The translations under genes were made by a program, and so were the position numbers. A model generated the notes under the pieces. It was given only the letters and a program-made list of their open reading frames with translations, was not told the origin of the DNA and made no database searches. Of a DNA stretch of 53,086 nt, positions 17,847 to 26,285 are shown piece after piece. The DNA comes from Candidatus Kapaibacterium sp. (GTDB lineage Bacteria; Bacteroidota; Ignavibacteria; Kapaibacteriales; WFXC01). The stretch spans positions 6,615 through 59,700 of the forward strand of contig JALWJX010000044.1 in assembly GCA_026996895.1 (NCBI GenBank), read 5' to 3'. Each line of letters begins with the position of its first letter. Position 1 is the first letter of the stretch.

Positions 17847-18200
17847 TTATTGCTCCTGTTGGCTGAAATACTTGAGTGCTTCCTCCACTGAAGGAAATTG
17901 TTGAAAGACGCGATCCAAGTGGGTAATGACCAGAAGCCGCTGTATTTTCTCTGGAACGGCTGCCAGCACCAGCTCTGCCCCGAACTTGCGAACTGTCGTC
18001 AAACTGCTCACCAACATTCCCAATCCGGAACTATTCATTACTTCCACAGCGGACAAATCAACAATGAAGCCTCGCTTCCCCTGCCCAACGAAGTCTCGAA
18101 TTCTGGTTGTAAACTCTACTGCTTGGACACCTCCAAAAACGTGCGGTTCCAAGGTAATAACCAGAACGGCTGGTTGATCCTTGACTTCTGCAAACTTCAC
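17847..18200 (-). CDS. STAS-domain protein (anti-sigma factor antagonist type)
   Basis: A 117-residue single STAS domain like SpoIIAA/RsbV. Such proteins switch partners with serine kinases of the RsbW type; phosphorylation of a serine controls binding. The target block DLSAVEVMNSSGLGML has S57-S58 in the position of the phosphorylated serine, with the usual preceding Asp replaced by Asn. The GTG at 18200 is chosen because AAGGG lies 9 nt upstream and the domain starts there; an earlier start at 18260 would overlap secF by 50 nt. No partner kinase lies nearby. Confidence 0.85.
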   Translation of the reverse strand: MKFAEVKDQPAVLVITLEPHVFGGVQAVEFTTRIRDFVGQGKRGFIVDLSAVEVMNSSGLGMLVSSLTTVRKFGAELVLAAVPEKIQRLLVITHLDRVFQQFPSVEEALKYFSQQEQ

Positions 18201-18210
18201 GGTATTGCCC

Positions 18211-19146
18211 TTACGTTGCTGTTGCTGCGACAACTTTTTTCTGCCCTTTGCGCCGTTCAATGTACCAGATGGTCAGCGCACTGGCAACATAAATGGATGA
18301 ATACGTTCCGATCACAATCCCCAACAACATAATAAAGGCAAAACCCTGGAGAACCGCTCCGCCGAACAACGTCAGCACCAGCAAGACCAGAAACGTTGTC
18401 AATGAGGTATTAACTGTTCGGCTGAGGGTTTGATTAATGCTCATATTCATCAATTCCACCAGTGGTATTCCCCGGTGGATTTCCCGGTTCTCCCGAATTC
18501 GATCAAAAATAACAACGGTATCATTAATCGAAAATCCCAGGACTGTGAGCACAGCCGCAATGGTACTTTGATTGACTTCTAAGGAAACAAGTCCCAACTG
18601 TCCAGCGATGACCGCCCAGGTAAAAGCGATAATAACATCATGCACCAGCGCCAGCACTGCTCCCAGCGCAAAGGCAAATTCAAACCGCAATGAAACATAG
18701 AGCAAAATTGCCAGTACTGCCAGAATCAGGGCAATGAGTGCATCAGTCCGCAATTCTTTTCCTACTTTAGGACCAATAACATCGGCTTTGAGCACAGTCA
18801 CCGTCAGGTCTGGAAACTGCTTTTGAAATGCTTCTTTCAACTTTGCAGCAATTTCCCCTGCTCCTTTCGTTTGCTGCACCCGAATGAGAAACTGATTAGG
18901 AGCACCATAGGTTTTAATCTCACTGCGGGCAAATTCCGTTTGTGCTACTACTGCCCGCACCTGCGCAATATCCAGCGGTTTTGAGAGTCGCAAAGCGATT
19001 TCTGTTCCACCTGTAAAGTCAATGCCAAAGGGAATGCCCAAGATCGCCACGCCCAAAATGCCAACTGCTATCAATACAAATGAGACATATTTGAAGAAAT
19101 GCCGTTTTCCCAGAAAATCAATTTTCGGATTACGAAAAAATTCCAT
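18211..19146 (-). CDS. secF: Protein translocase subunit SecF
   Basis: With SecD it uses the proton gradient to help export proteins through SecYEG. The 311-residue protein has six hydrophobic helices and the family motifs GIDFTGGTE (42-50), TVLGFSINDTVVIFDRIREN (about 203-222) and a conserved QTLSRTVNTSLTT block. It lies 17 nt after secD as a separate gene, not fused as in many Bacteroidota. Confidence 0.96.
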   Translation of the reverse strand: MEFFRNPKIDFLGKRHFFKYVSFVLIAVGILGVAILGIPFGIDFTGGTEIALRLSKPLDIAQVRAVVAQTEFARSEIKTYGAPNQFLIRVQQTKGAGEIAAKLKEAFQKQFPDLTVTVLKADVIGPKVGKELRTDALIALILAVLAILLYVSLRFEFAFALGAVLALVHDVIIAFTWAVIAGQLGLVSLEVNQSTIAAVLTVLGFSINDTVVIFDRIRENREIHRGIPLVELMNMSINQTLSRTVNTSLTTFLVLLVLTLFGGAVLQGFAFIMLLGIVIGTYSSIYVASALTIWYIERRKGQKKVVAATAT

Positions 19147-19163
19147 CCTTTGTACCCTTCAAT

Positions 19164-21212
19164 TTACTTTGCGGCTGCAATTTTTGGTTGTCCCAGGTTA
19201 ATCGTTTGAACACCCCGCGCCAGCAAAATCTGGAAGATGGAGCGTCCAACAACCAGCACGGTAAAGAGCGTCATTACAATACCAATCATCAGGGTAACGG
19301 CAAATCCCTGAATAGGACCCGATCCAAAGTAAAACAGGATCAAGCCACTGATAAAGGTTGTAATGTTGGAATCCAGAATTGCGCTCAACGCTTTCCGGAA
19401 ACCTTCATCAATAGCAGCTCGAATGGTTCGCCCTTTATAGAGTTCTTCTCGCGCCCGTTCGTAAATTAGAATATTCGCATCCACCGCCATACCAATCGTT
19501 AGAATAAGTCCTGCGATGCCCGGCAACGTCAGGGTTCCACCGAAAGCTGCTAACATCGCAAGAACCAATAGCAGGTTCAAAAAGAGCATCAAATCAGCAA
19601 TCACTCCCGCAAATGCATAGTACACGACCATAAACACCACGACAATCGCCAATGCAAGCAAACTGGCAGTCAACCCGCGCTGGATCGAATCTTCACCCAG
19701 GGATGGTCCTACCACTCGTTCCTCAATGATTTTCACCGGTGCTTTCAATGCCCCTGCTTTTAACACAATCTCCAGCAGTCGGGCTTCCTGAATCGACGCT
19801 AATCCGGTAATCTGAGACCGCCCACCCGTAATGCGAGTCTGCACTACCGGAGCAGAATACACCCGCCCATCCAGAACAATTGCTATGCGCTTGCCAACAT
19901 TGGCACCCGTGATCCGTGCCCAGCGCTCCGCGCCATCTGCATTCATCGTCATCAACACAATCGGCGAGTTCGTAGTAGGATCGAATGTTGCGCGAGCGTC
20001 AACAATAACTTCCCCCGTAAGCTCTGGCTCTGCTTTGAGCACGTAGAACGGGTACACTCGCTGTGGCGATCCTTCTGTCTCCGCCCGTGGTTTAGCTGCC
20101 AGAGCTATCATATAATCTGTACCGATAATCCGCATCACATCGGGGCGCTGGAGGATTGCTTCAAACTGCGGAATGTTCGACTCCAGGATTTCAAAATAGT
20201 ACTCTCCTTCGGGGAAATTCTTCCGCACATAATCAATCGGTACATACTGGTTGTTTTCCCGATCGATATAATAGGTCACAAACAGGGAAGTAAAGGGATG
20301 GTCTCGCCGATACGCTTCCCGCGCTTCTTCGTCGGACAGCCCTGCATATGGATTTGTTGTATCGCTTTGAACCGTTGTATCAGCTTTTGCAGTGTCCGCC
20401 TGCTGTCCAGTAGTATCTATTGGATTCTGCGCCGTGACCGTTGCCCTCGGCGAACCCGTATCGGCTGATTCTTTTGCCCTTTGTTCCTGGCGCAACAATT
20501 CATCAACCTGAGCAAATGCCTGGACAATTTCAACATTCTGGCGCAGCAAATGGAATTCCAGCCGGGCTGTGGTCTGGAGCAACTGTCGTACTTCCTTTTC
20601 ATTCGTTACGCCCGGAAGCTCCAGCACGATGCGTCGCCCTCCTTGCTTTTGAATCGACGGCTCACTCACCCCATATTTATCGATCCGCTGGCGGATGATT
20701 TCCATTGCCTGATCCACTGCATCCTCGATGTTTTGCTCCAGCCGATCGATGATATCTTCTTCAGTAAGATCCCGCACATCGCCAAACTCAAAGTAGGAAA
20801 AGAGCGTTCGCCCCTTCGGGCGAGCGATCTGGTCAAAGTAGCGCAGGAAAATATCCAGTACTGCCTCATCACTCTGTTCAGCCTCCTGCCGGGTCTTGTT
20901 CATTACTTCCTGAAACACCTCATCGATAGCATCCCGCTGCGCCGATTCCTCCAGAAGGCGAATCACATCTACCTCGAGGGTAATGTACATACCACCACGC
21001 AGATCCAATCCTAACTTCAGCCGGCGGAGTTTCAACTCTCGCAACGTCTCGCCATACTCTTTCTCAAATTGCGCCAGTGCTGCACTATCCTGTGCCAACT
21101 GTTCCTTTTCTTTCTCCAATTCCCACGCCCGATACGTCGGATATAGCAACCAGATTGCTGCAATGATTGGAAAGATTATCACCACGTATGTCCCAAAACC
21201 TATCTTCCGCAA
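19164..21212 (-). CDS. secD: Protein translocase subunit SecD
   Basis: Six-helix export partner of SecF with a large periplasmic region. Motifs: LGLDLRGGMYITLEVD near residue 60, the P1 domain block QRIDKYGVSEPSIQKQGGRRIVLELPG, and FLNLLLVLAMLAAFGGTLTLPGIAGLILTIGMAVDANILIYERAREE. An unusual polar insert rich in Thr, Asp and Ala (about 255-300) splits the first periplasmic domain. The start chosen is TTG at 21212 (682 residues), with AAGGGG six nt upstream and just before the first helix. The frame remains open to a TTG at 21248, but that lies inside the -7 box. Confidence 0.94.
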   Translation of the reverse strand: MRKIGFGTYVVIIFPIIAAIWLLYPTYRAWELEKEKEQLAQDSAALAQFEKEYGETLRELKLRRLKLGLDLRGGMYITLEVDVIRLLEESAQRDAIDEVFQEVMNKTRQEAEQSDEAVLDIFLRYFDQIARPKGRTLFSYFEFGDVRDLTEEDIIDRLEQNIEDAVDQAMEIIRQRIDKYGVSEPSIQKQGGRRIVLELPGVTNEKEVRQLLQTTARLEFHLLRQNVEIVQAFAQVDELLRQEQRAKESADTGSPRATVTAQNPIDTTGQQADTAKADTTVQSDTTNPYAGLSDEEAREAYRRDHPFTSLFVTYYIDRENNQYVPIDYVRKNFPEGEYYFEILESNIPQFEAILQRPDVMRIIGTDYMIALAAKPRAETEGSPQRVYPFYVLKAEPELTGEVIVDARATFDPTTNSPIVLMTMNADGAERWARITGANVGKRIAIVLDGRVYSAPVVQTRITGGRSQITGLASIQEARLLEIVLKAGALKAPVKIIEERVVGPSLGEDSIQRGLTASLLALAIVVVFMVVYYAFAGVIADLMLFLNLLLVLAMLAAFGGTLTLPGIAGLILTIGMAVDANILIYERAREELYKGRTIRAAIDEGFRKALSAILDSNITTFISGLILFYFGSGPIQGFAVTLMIGIVMTLFTVLVVGRSIFQILLARGVQTINLGQPKIAAAK

Positions 21213-21245
21213 GAGAGTCCCCTTCTCGCTGAATTTACAGACTTG

Positions 21246-21253
21246 CAAATTTA
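21246..21253 (-). promoter_or_regulatory. Predicted -7 box of the secD operon (TAAATTTG)
   Basis: The minus strand reads TAAATTTGC, a perfect TAnnTTTG box. Twenty bases upstream is TCT rather than TTG, so the -33 element is poor. It leaves about 30 nt of leader before the TTG start at 21212. Confidence 0.5.
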
Positions 21254-21341
21254 CGAAAAGATTTGCAATTTACAGAATTTTGTGGAAAGAAGACACAGAA
21301 ATAGCCCGGCGAAACTCCTCTGTCTACAAGGTATTTGTTCG

Positions 21342-22238
21342 CTATTCAGACCGCTTCCCGGAAAGGCTTCGTCGCCGTGCGGAACGCTGTCCTCCTGGTG
21401 CTCGCTGATTGACTGAGTCTTTTGGCGCCCAGCATCCGAACCCTGCGGAATTTTTCTCTCCCAATCCACAGTCATAGGCAACCTGAATCAATTCAGGACT
21501 TCCTTCCAGATGGATCGGTGCCCGGAAACCCTTTATTGCGATCACCTGATAAGTGCCATCTGGCTGTCGATCAAAAAACCGCCGAAGGACGGTCACAGCT
21601 GGAGATTCCGCTCCCCCCTTTCGCTCTACATACTCGCGGTCCACGGTAATGGTAATATCCAGATCGGTTGATTCCCGTTGATGAAGGGTGCTGTACTTGT
21701 ACTGCAGATTCTTGCGCAACTGTTCGGGAACCCGTGGGTCCAGCGCTCGAAGATATTCGGTACTGCCATCGGGTCGGAGCAGCGAAACCACCACCGGCGA
21801 AAGCAAGATCGCTGTTGCGCTGCCAGCGCTGAAGTCTTCCGGTTTCAAAACCTCAATTCTCTGAATTCTGAACTCTGCCTTAGCCGCTTCCGGGATTACG
21901 ATTGGGAGTTTGTTGTTCTTTTTAAAAAACCCGGTGACCAGCAATGTTAACAGCCGGTCCTCCAGCGGCGAACTGAAGTACAGATACAACCGCTGTCGCC
22001 TGCGGATAACGTATCCAATATCAGTTTGATCCCGTTTGCGCAGCGGACGCAAATCCGAAAAGACAAAAAATTTATATCGTCGATTGTGATGCGCCTGATA
22101 CCCATCTTCGTGCAAGAACGTTGCATACCCCGGATCTGCTTCCTGGAGGCAACGATAAAACGCCGCCTGCAAGGCGTACTGATAATTCCACGGCAGAATC
22201 TGATCTCGAACCGATTCGAGGGTAATCCGAAACCGCAT
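21342..22238 (-). CDS. cas6: CRISPR-associated endoribonuclease Cas6
   Basis: Cas6 cuts precursor CRISPR RNA within repeats. The 298-residue protein has the family layout: MRFRITLES opening, LPWNYQYALQAAFYRCL (15-31), a probable catalytic His in FLHEDGY (H43), RYKFFVFSDL (54-63), the TAILLSPVVVS strand (about 142-152) and the diagnostic glycine-rich loop GLGEKNSAGFGCW (258-270). An Arg/Ser-rich tail of 28 residues after the loop is unusual. The ATG overlaps the upstream stop (TGATG) and GGGAGG lies 9 nt before. No array or other cas gene except the two CARF proteins is in the window. Confidence 0.93.
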   Translation of the reverse strand: MRFRITLESVRDQILPWNYQYALQAAFYRCLQEADPGYATFLHEDGYQAHHNRRYKFFVFSDLRPLRKRDQTDIGYVIRRRQRLYLYFSSPLEDRLLTLLVTGFFKKNNKLPIVIPEAAKAEFRIQRIEVLKPEDFSAGSATAILLSPVVVSLLRPDGSTEYLRALDPRVPEQLRKNLQYKYSTLHQRESTDLDITITVDREYVERKGGAESPAVTVLRRFFDRQPDGTYQVIAIKGFRAPIHLEGSPELIQVAYDCGLGEKNSAGFGCWAPKDSVNQRAPGGQRSARRRSLSGKRSE

Positions 22239-23569
22239 CAATCGTTCCTCCCGCCAAAGATGGTTCCTACCTGATCCCGCCCTAACAATTCCTCACAGGC
22301 TTGGAGAATCGCCGGATACTGCTGCATCACATCCTCAACCTGGACATATCTGCCCTCTGCGTGGGCAACGACGTTTCGCATCCTCTGCAACTGTCGCACC
22401 TGTTGGAGGAACTGCCGCCACATTTCTGGCAGTTCGGGTGAAGGATAGGCTTTCGCAATCCGCTCAGTAATCTGCTGATACGTTTTACTCCGATTCGGAT
22501 CCAGTCCCCAGCGTTCACCCAATCGTTCCACAACCGCCTCCCAGAGCGCTAAGACTGAAAGCCCAGGACGACCATGTTCCCAGTGGTAGCGGGCAACCAG
22601 TAGCATTGCTTTCCATTTCGGAACATCCTTATCAGCCAATGCCATCGGGAGATCCAGAAATTCCTTTTTGAGAAACCGCAGGGGGCGTGGAAACAACGGA
22701 TCGATTTCCGCATCAGCGTAGGCATTCAGGAGTTGCTGGCTATCTTCCTGAACGGTTCCCAACAGGTTGGTCTGAAGACTGCTGGTAAACTTTCCAGCCG
22801 TCTCTTTCAGTTGCTCTAAGGCTTCACTGGAAATCTCCTTCGGTAGCAGTTCCAGCACAGGCTGAGCATCGCCGTAGTTCACGAAACTGTATACTGCCAG
22901 TATCCACTGGGTCATTTCCAGAAACTCACGGAGATTGAAAATCGGTGTCCGCCCATTCTGCGTTAATTCCAGCGCGCCGTAATACACACCATCGATGTTC
23001 AAATTTCTGGATAATGCCTGGTAGTACAGCAATGCCTGGTACAGGAAAAACGGCTGATGCCGCAGTCCGTGGGTAATATCAATCGAAACCCTGCCGGCTG
23101 GCAGATTCAATCGCATCAGAGTCCGGAAGATTCCCCAGATTTCCTCGCGATTCTGCCCCACCGGGATCAAATAGCAATGCGCTTTCCGCCCCAGCAACTC
23201 GTTCAGGGCTTGCCCAACCCATTGCAATTCTTCTGCCGCTGGCTCCAGCGTTCCGGACGCAATTTTGCTCCGCAACTTCTCGTAGGTCTCAATCCAGAAC
23301 CGATCCTCGTGCAAAGCCGTGTGCTGCAAACAATGCGCCAGCAGGACATCCCACATCGACTCCGCAGTGCCGAAGACGTATACCTGCGTAAAACGATGGG
23401 GCAACAACCGCACCAATGCTTCACCAACAAACGGCGTCCGCACCGTTTGCCCCGGCAACTCTGCCAGTTCGTATTCTGCCACTCGGTACCCCGTATCGTT
23501 CCAGTTGGTTAAGACCTTTTGTCCCTTACCCAACAACAAAAGAAGAGAATGCTGTTGTTGCTCACTCAT
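22238..23569 (-). CDS. CARF-HEPN protein (DxTHG-type, Csx1/Csm6-like), second in operon
   Basis: A 443-residue protein with an N-terminal CARF sensor and C-terminal HEPN RNase. The CARF marker is DITHGLR (164-170), the DxTHG motif of CRISPR-associated families such as TM1812/Csx2. The HEPN active site RNVVAH (398-403) fits R-x4-H. Proteins of this design are RNases turned on by cyclic oligoadenylate from Cas10. The ATG at 23569 has GGAGG five nt upstream; the frame is open to a GTG at 23575. It overlaps the upstream gene by 8 nt and cas6 by 1 nt, implying tight coupling. Which cyclic ligand it binds cannot be seen. Confidence 0.9.
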   Translation of the reverse strand: MSEQQQHSLLLLLGKGQKVLTNWNDTGYRVAEYELAELPGQTVRTPFVGEALVRLLPHRFTQVYVFGTAESMWDVLLAHCLQHTALHEDRFWIETYEKLRSKIASGTLEPAAEELQWVGQALNELLGRKAHCYLIPVGQNREEIWGIFRTLMRLNLPAGRVSIDITHGLRHQPFFLYQALLYYQALSRNLNIDGVYYGALELTQNGRTPIFNLREFLEMTQWILAVYSFVNYGDAQPVLELLPKEISSEALEQLKETAGKFTSSLQTNLLGTVQEDSQQLLNAYADAEIDPLFPRPLRFLKKEFLDLPMALADKDVPKWKAMLLVARYHWEHGRPGLSVLALWEAVVERLGERWGLDPNRSKTYQQITERIAKAYPSPELPEMWRQFLQQVRQLQRMRNVVAHAEGRYVQVEDVMQQYPAILQACEELLGRDQVGTIFGGRND

Positions 23570-24866
23570 TGTCACCTCCGCTTTGACATTCCTGCAATTG
23601 TTTTATCAACGGCTGGAGTTCTTCCAGAACTTCATCCAGCAACCGCTGCCACCGCCGCAACCGTCGGGGATAGAAATCACGCTTTCCCATTCCGATATGG
23701 GCAATTTCATTCCGCAAATTGGGCACTTTTCTCCAGAGTGTTATCCACTCTGAGGAAAGCAACTTGTTCTCCAGCACTTGTCTCTGATGCTGCCGCTTCA
23801 CCGCCTCATTAAGTTGACCAGCAACTGCTTTCCGTTCCTCCCGATCCCAGACATCTTCTTTCCCTAATTGAAGAGCAACAGCCGTAATAAGAAATTCTCG
23901 CACCGCTAACGCTAACTGAGGATACAACTGTGCCTGGCGCAACAGGTGTAGAAAATTCAATTGCTGTGCAAGAGTATTTTGTAACGCCTCATTCCTGCGA
24001 TCCCATTGCGTTGCATTGGCGTATCGCAATTGGTCAAAATCCCGCTGCAGCTCATCAAATACCAGCATTAACGGAAGTAACTGGGAATGTTGTCCCAGTA
24101 TTTGCTGGACTTCTGTGCCCGTTTGCCACAGATCCTCCGCCTTTTCCATTACCAACAACGGCTGCGCAAACTGGAATGCCAGCCCAAATTCCTGTGCCTT
24201 TCTGCCAAATGTCTCCAGTTGCTGTCGGATTTTCCCCTTTCCTTTCTGCCGCAATCCCTGACTACGGCGTGCAATGTATTGCAACGTCTGCACCAGCAAG
24301 TCAAACCGGTAGGTGTCCCGGACCTTCTGCAATGCCGCTGTCCATTCCAGCATATACCAGAAACTACTAACATCGATCACCGGAGTGTTCCCATCCACAG
24401 AAGCATCGAAAGCGCCATACACAATTTGCACATCTCCCAATGTTTCTGACACACCTTTCTGCCGCAGCAACTCCTGAAAATACGTCACCGTTCCCAGTGC
24501 AATCACCGGTAACATCCGGAAGCCGTGGGTAATATCAAGGACCAGGCGCTGGGGAGCTTGCTTTGATGCATCCACGATCGCTCCCAGCTTCTCGACAAGA
24601 CGTCGGAAAATCTCCCATAGCTCCTCTTCGGACTTCCCATCCGGTATCATTACCCAATGCAACTGTGCTTTGCCAGTCAATGCCTGTTCCAGCCTGTGCC
24701 GATACTTCTGCTGCGCTCCCTCAGTGATGCACAACACCAGATGCTGCGGCTGGAAAAACTGCTGAACAGCGACAGGAAAAAGATTCGTCTGGCAACGCTG
24801 TTCTTTCCACTGATAAACGGTTGATTGGTAATTTCCTGTTCCGACAAAAGACAAAGCAACAGTCAT
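23562..24866 (-). CDS. CARF-HEPN protein (TM1812/Csx2-like), first in operon
   Basis: A 434-residue protein that begins LSFVGTGNYQ (5-14), the usual opening of TM1812-family CARF domains, followed by DITHGFR (111-117). The C-terminal HEPN motif is RNEIAH (385-390). It is clearly different in sequence from its downstream neighbour, although both share the DxTHG and R-x4-H motifs, so they are old paralogues or separate acquisitions. It is expected to be a cyclic-oligoadenylate-activated RNase. It leads a three-gene operon with a predicted promoter and an upstream palindrome. Confidence 0.92.
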   Translation of the reverse strand: MTVALSFVGTGNYQSTVYQWKEQRCQTNLFPVAVQQFFQPQHLVLCITEGAQQKYRHRLEQALTGKAQLHWVMIPDGKSEEELWEIFRRLVEKLGAIVDASKQAPQRLVLDITHGFRMLPVIALGTVTYFQELLRQKGVSETLGDVQIVYGAFDASVDGNTPVIDVSSFWYMLEWTAALQKVRDTYRFDLLVQTLQYIARRSQGLRQKGKGKIRQQLETFGRKAQEFGLAFQFAQPLLVMEKAEDLWQTGTEVQQILGQHSQLLPLMLVFDELQRDFDQLRYANATQWDRRNEALQNTLAQQLNFLHLLRQAQLYPQLALAVREFLITAVALQLGKEDVWDREERKAVAGQLNEAVKRQHQRQVLENKLLSSEWITLWRKVPNLRNEIAHIGMGKRDFYPRRLRRWQRLLDEVLEELQPLIKQLQECQSGGDNE

Positions 24867-24906
24867 CGAATGTTCGCTACCCGAATTTTTCCTGCTTCAC
24901 ACGCAG

Positions 24907-24937
24907 CAAAAGAACGCACAATGGTTCTCATCCCCAA
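24907..24937 (-). promoter_or_regulatory. Predicted promoter of the CARF/cas6 operon (TTG-N20-TTCTTTTG)
   Basis: On the minus strand TTG (24935-24937) is followed after 20 bases by TTCTTTTG (24907-24914), one mismatch from TAnnTTTG. A leader of about 35 nt precedes the ATG at 24866. Confidence 0.6.
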
Positions 24938-24950
24938 CGTTGAAACGCAT

Positions 24951-24968
24951 TTTGAGAAGCTTCTCAAA
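24951..24968. promoter_or_regulatory. 18-bp perfect palindrome, probable operator (copy 1)
   Basis: TTTGAGAAGCTTCTCAAA is a perfect palindrome. Its downstream edge is 13 bp from the -33 TTG of the CARF/cas6 promoter. The identical sequence occurs at 31154-31171 with the same spacing to another promoter. The 18-bp dyad and position (centre roughly 55-60 bp before the predicted transcription start) suit an activator site of the CRP/FNR type; the protein is unknown. Confidence 0.7.
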
Positions 24969-25154
24969 GTTTCGGTAATCTCCCTCAATGAAAACCGCTT
25001 TGGACACAGGGCTTTCAGCATACGAATTGCACTGTCAACAGCACCAGCAGCACACGGCACAGCCTGTTCCATCGTCCACAGAGCAGGTGCAGTGGAACAA
25101 GGGCATCAACGAACTTCGCGCACAGCGGAGTGCATACAGCACGATAAGCGAACA

Positions 25155-26285
25155 ATGGAACATCGCAACCGACAGGATCCAATGCCCGTACTACCATCAA
25201 TCGCTGCCCAGCCACATTGGCTGGACTTTGATTTTTCCCGCCACCAACAAATTCTTGCTGAACTGGGAGAACCATCCTACCGTGCAAAGCAGATTGCTCG
25301 CTGGATCTTTGAACGATTCGTTCTGGATTTTACCGCTATGACAGATCTCCCCAAAGCGCTCCGGACCACCCTGGCTGAGCGTTACCGCCTGGGGTCGTTG
25401 CAACTTCGCCATCGCCAACTGGCATCGGATGGAACGCAGAAATTTCTTTTTGAGCTATTGGATGGGGAGCACATCGAATCGGTTCTGATCCCGGCGGAAT
25501 TTCAATCTGGTGGTACACCGAAGCGGTTGACCCTCTGTATCTCCACACAAGCGGGATGTCCACTGCAATGCCAGTTCTGCGCAACCGGCACTTTGCGCTT
25601 GCGCCGCAACCTTTCTGCTGCCGAAATCATTGAGCAATTTCTGATTGTGCAACAGCACACCGAGCGCCGCATTACGAACGTGGTATTGATGGGAATGGGC
25701 GAACCCCTGCTCAATTATTCGGCAGTTCGGCAGGCATTGCAGCACTTTCTCAACCCCTGGTTCCCGCTGTTGGGTGCCCGGCGACTGACGCTTTCCACTG
25801 CCGGGATCGTGCCTCGCATTCTTCGGCTGGCAGATGAGCCGTTCCGGATTAAGCTGGCGCTCTCGCTCCACGCAACAACCGACGCCCTTCGTTCCCAGTT
25901 GATGCCTATCAACCGGAAATGGAACATTGCGCAACTGCTGCAAGCAGCCGAACAGTACTATCGCAAAACCCGGGTACCGATCACATTCGAATACATTTTG
26001 TTCGATCAGCTCAACGATTCCCGACAGGATGCTCGACGTTTAGCCCGTTTTACCCGACGCTTCCCCTCCAAGGTCAACATTATCCCCTTCCATCCCATCG
26101 ACTTTGTCCACCCACAGGGACTGGCTGCGCAGCTTCGTCCCTCCACACCGGAACGCTTCAATCAATTTGTGCAATGGCTTCGATCAGAAAATGTGGTGGT
26201 TATGGTGCGCAGTTCCAGCGGCAAAGAGATCTATGCTGCTTGCGGGCAGTTGGCGCTTTCTTCTGTGGCTGCTGCTGTTCGCTAA
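25155..26285 (+). CDS. rlmN: Dual-specificity RNA methyltransferase RlmN
   Basis: A radical-SAM enzyme that methylates C2 of A2503 in 23S rRNA and A37 in some tRNAs. It has the radical-SAM motif CPLQCQFC (C-x3-C-x2-C), the VVLMGMGEPLLNY block, LSLHATTDALRSQLMPINRKW, and the C-terminal AACGQL with the methyl-carrying cysteine. From the ATG at 25155 it has 376 residues; an ATG at 25182 with a weak AGGA is an equally good start. The open frame further upstream (to 24825) has no family similarity. The last 53 nt overlap the next gene. Confidence 0.93.
   Translation: MEHRNRQDPMPVLPSIAAQPHWLDFDFSRHQQILAELGEPSYRAKQIARWIFERFVLDFTAMTDLPKALRTTLAERYRLGSLQLRHRQLASDGTQKFLFELLDGEHIESVLIPAEFQSGGTPKRLTLCISTQAGCPLQCQFCATGTLRLRRNLSAAEIIEQFLIVQQHTERRITNVVLMGMGEPLLNYSAVRQALQHFLNPWFPLLGARRLTLSTAGIVPRILRLADEPFRIKLALSLHATTDALRSQLMPINRKWNIAQLLQAAEQYYRKTRVPITFEYILFDQLNDSRQDARRLARFTRRFPSKVNIIPFHPIDFVHPQGLAAQLRPSTPERFNQFVQWLRSENVVVMVRSSSGKEIYAACGQLALSSVAAAVR

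Noticed and set aside
21213-21248. secD start at 21248
   Set aside because: This TTG lies inside the predicted -7 box (21246-21253), so it would not be on the transcript. The TTG at 21212 has an AAGGGG site and starts at the first membrane helix.
24825-25154. Extended N-terminus of rlmN
   Set aside because: The open frame is rich in His, Ser and Arg without family similarity and covers the CARF promoter and palindrome; RlmN similarity begins after 25182.
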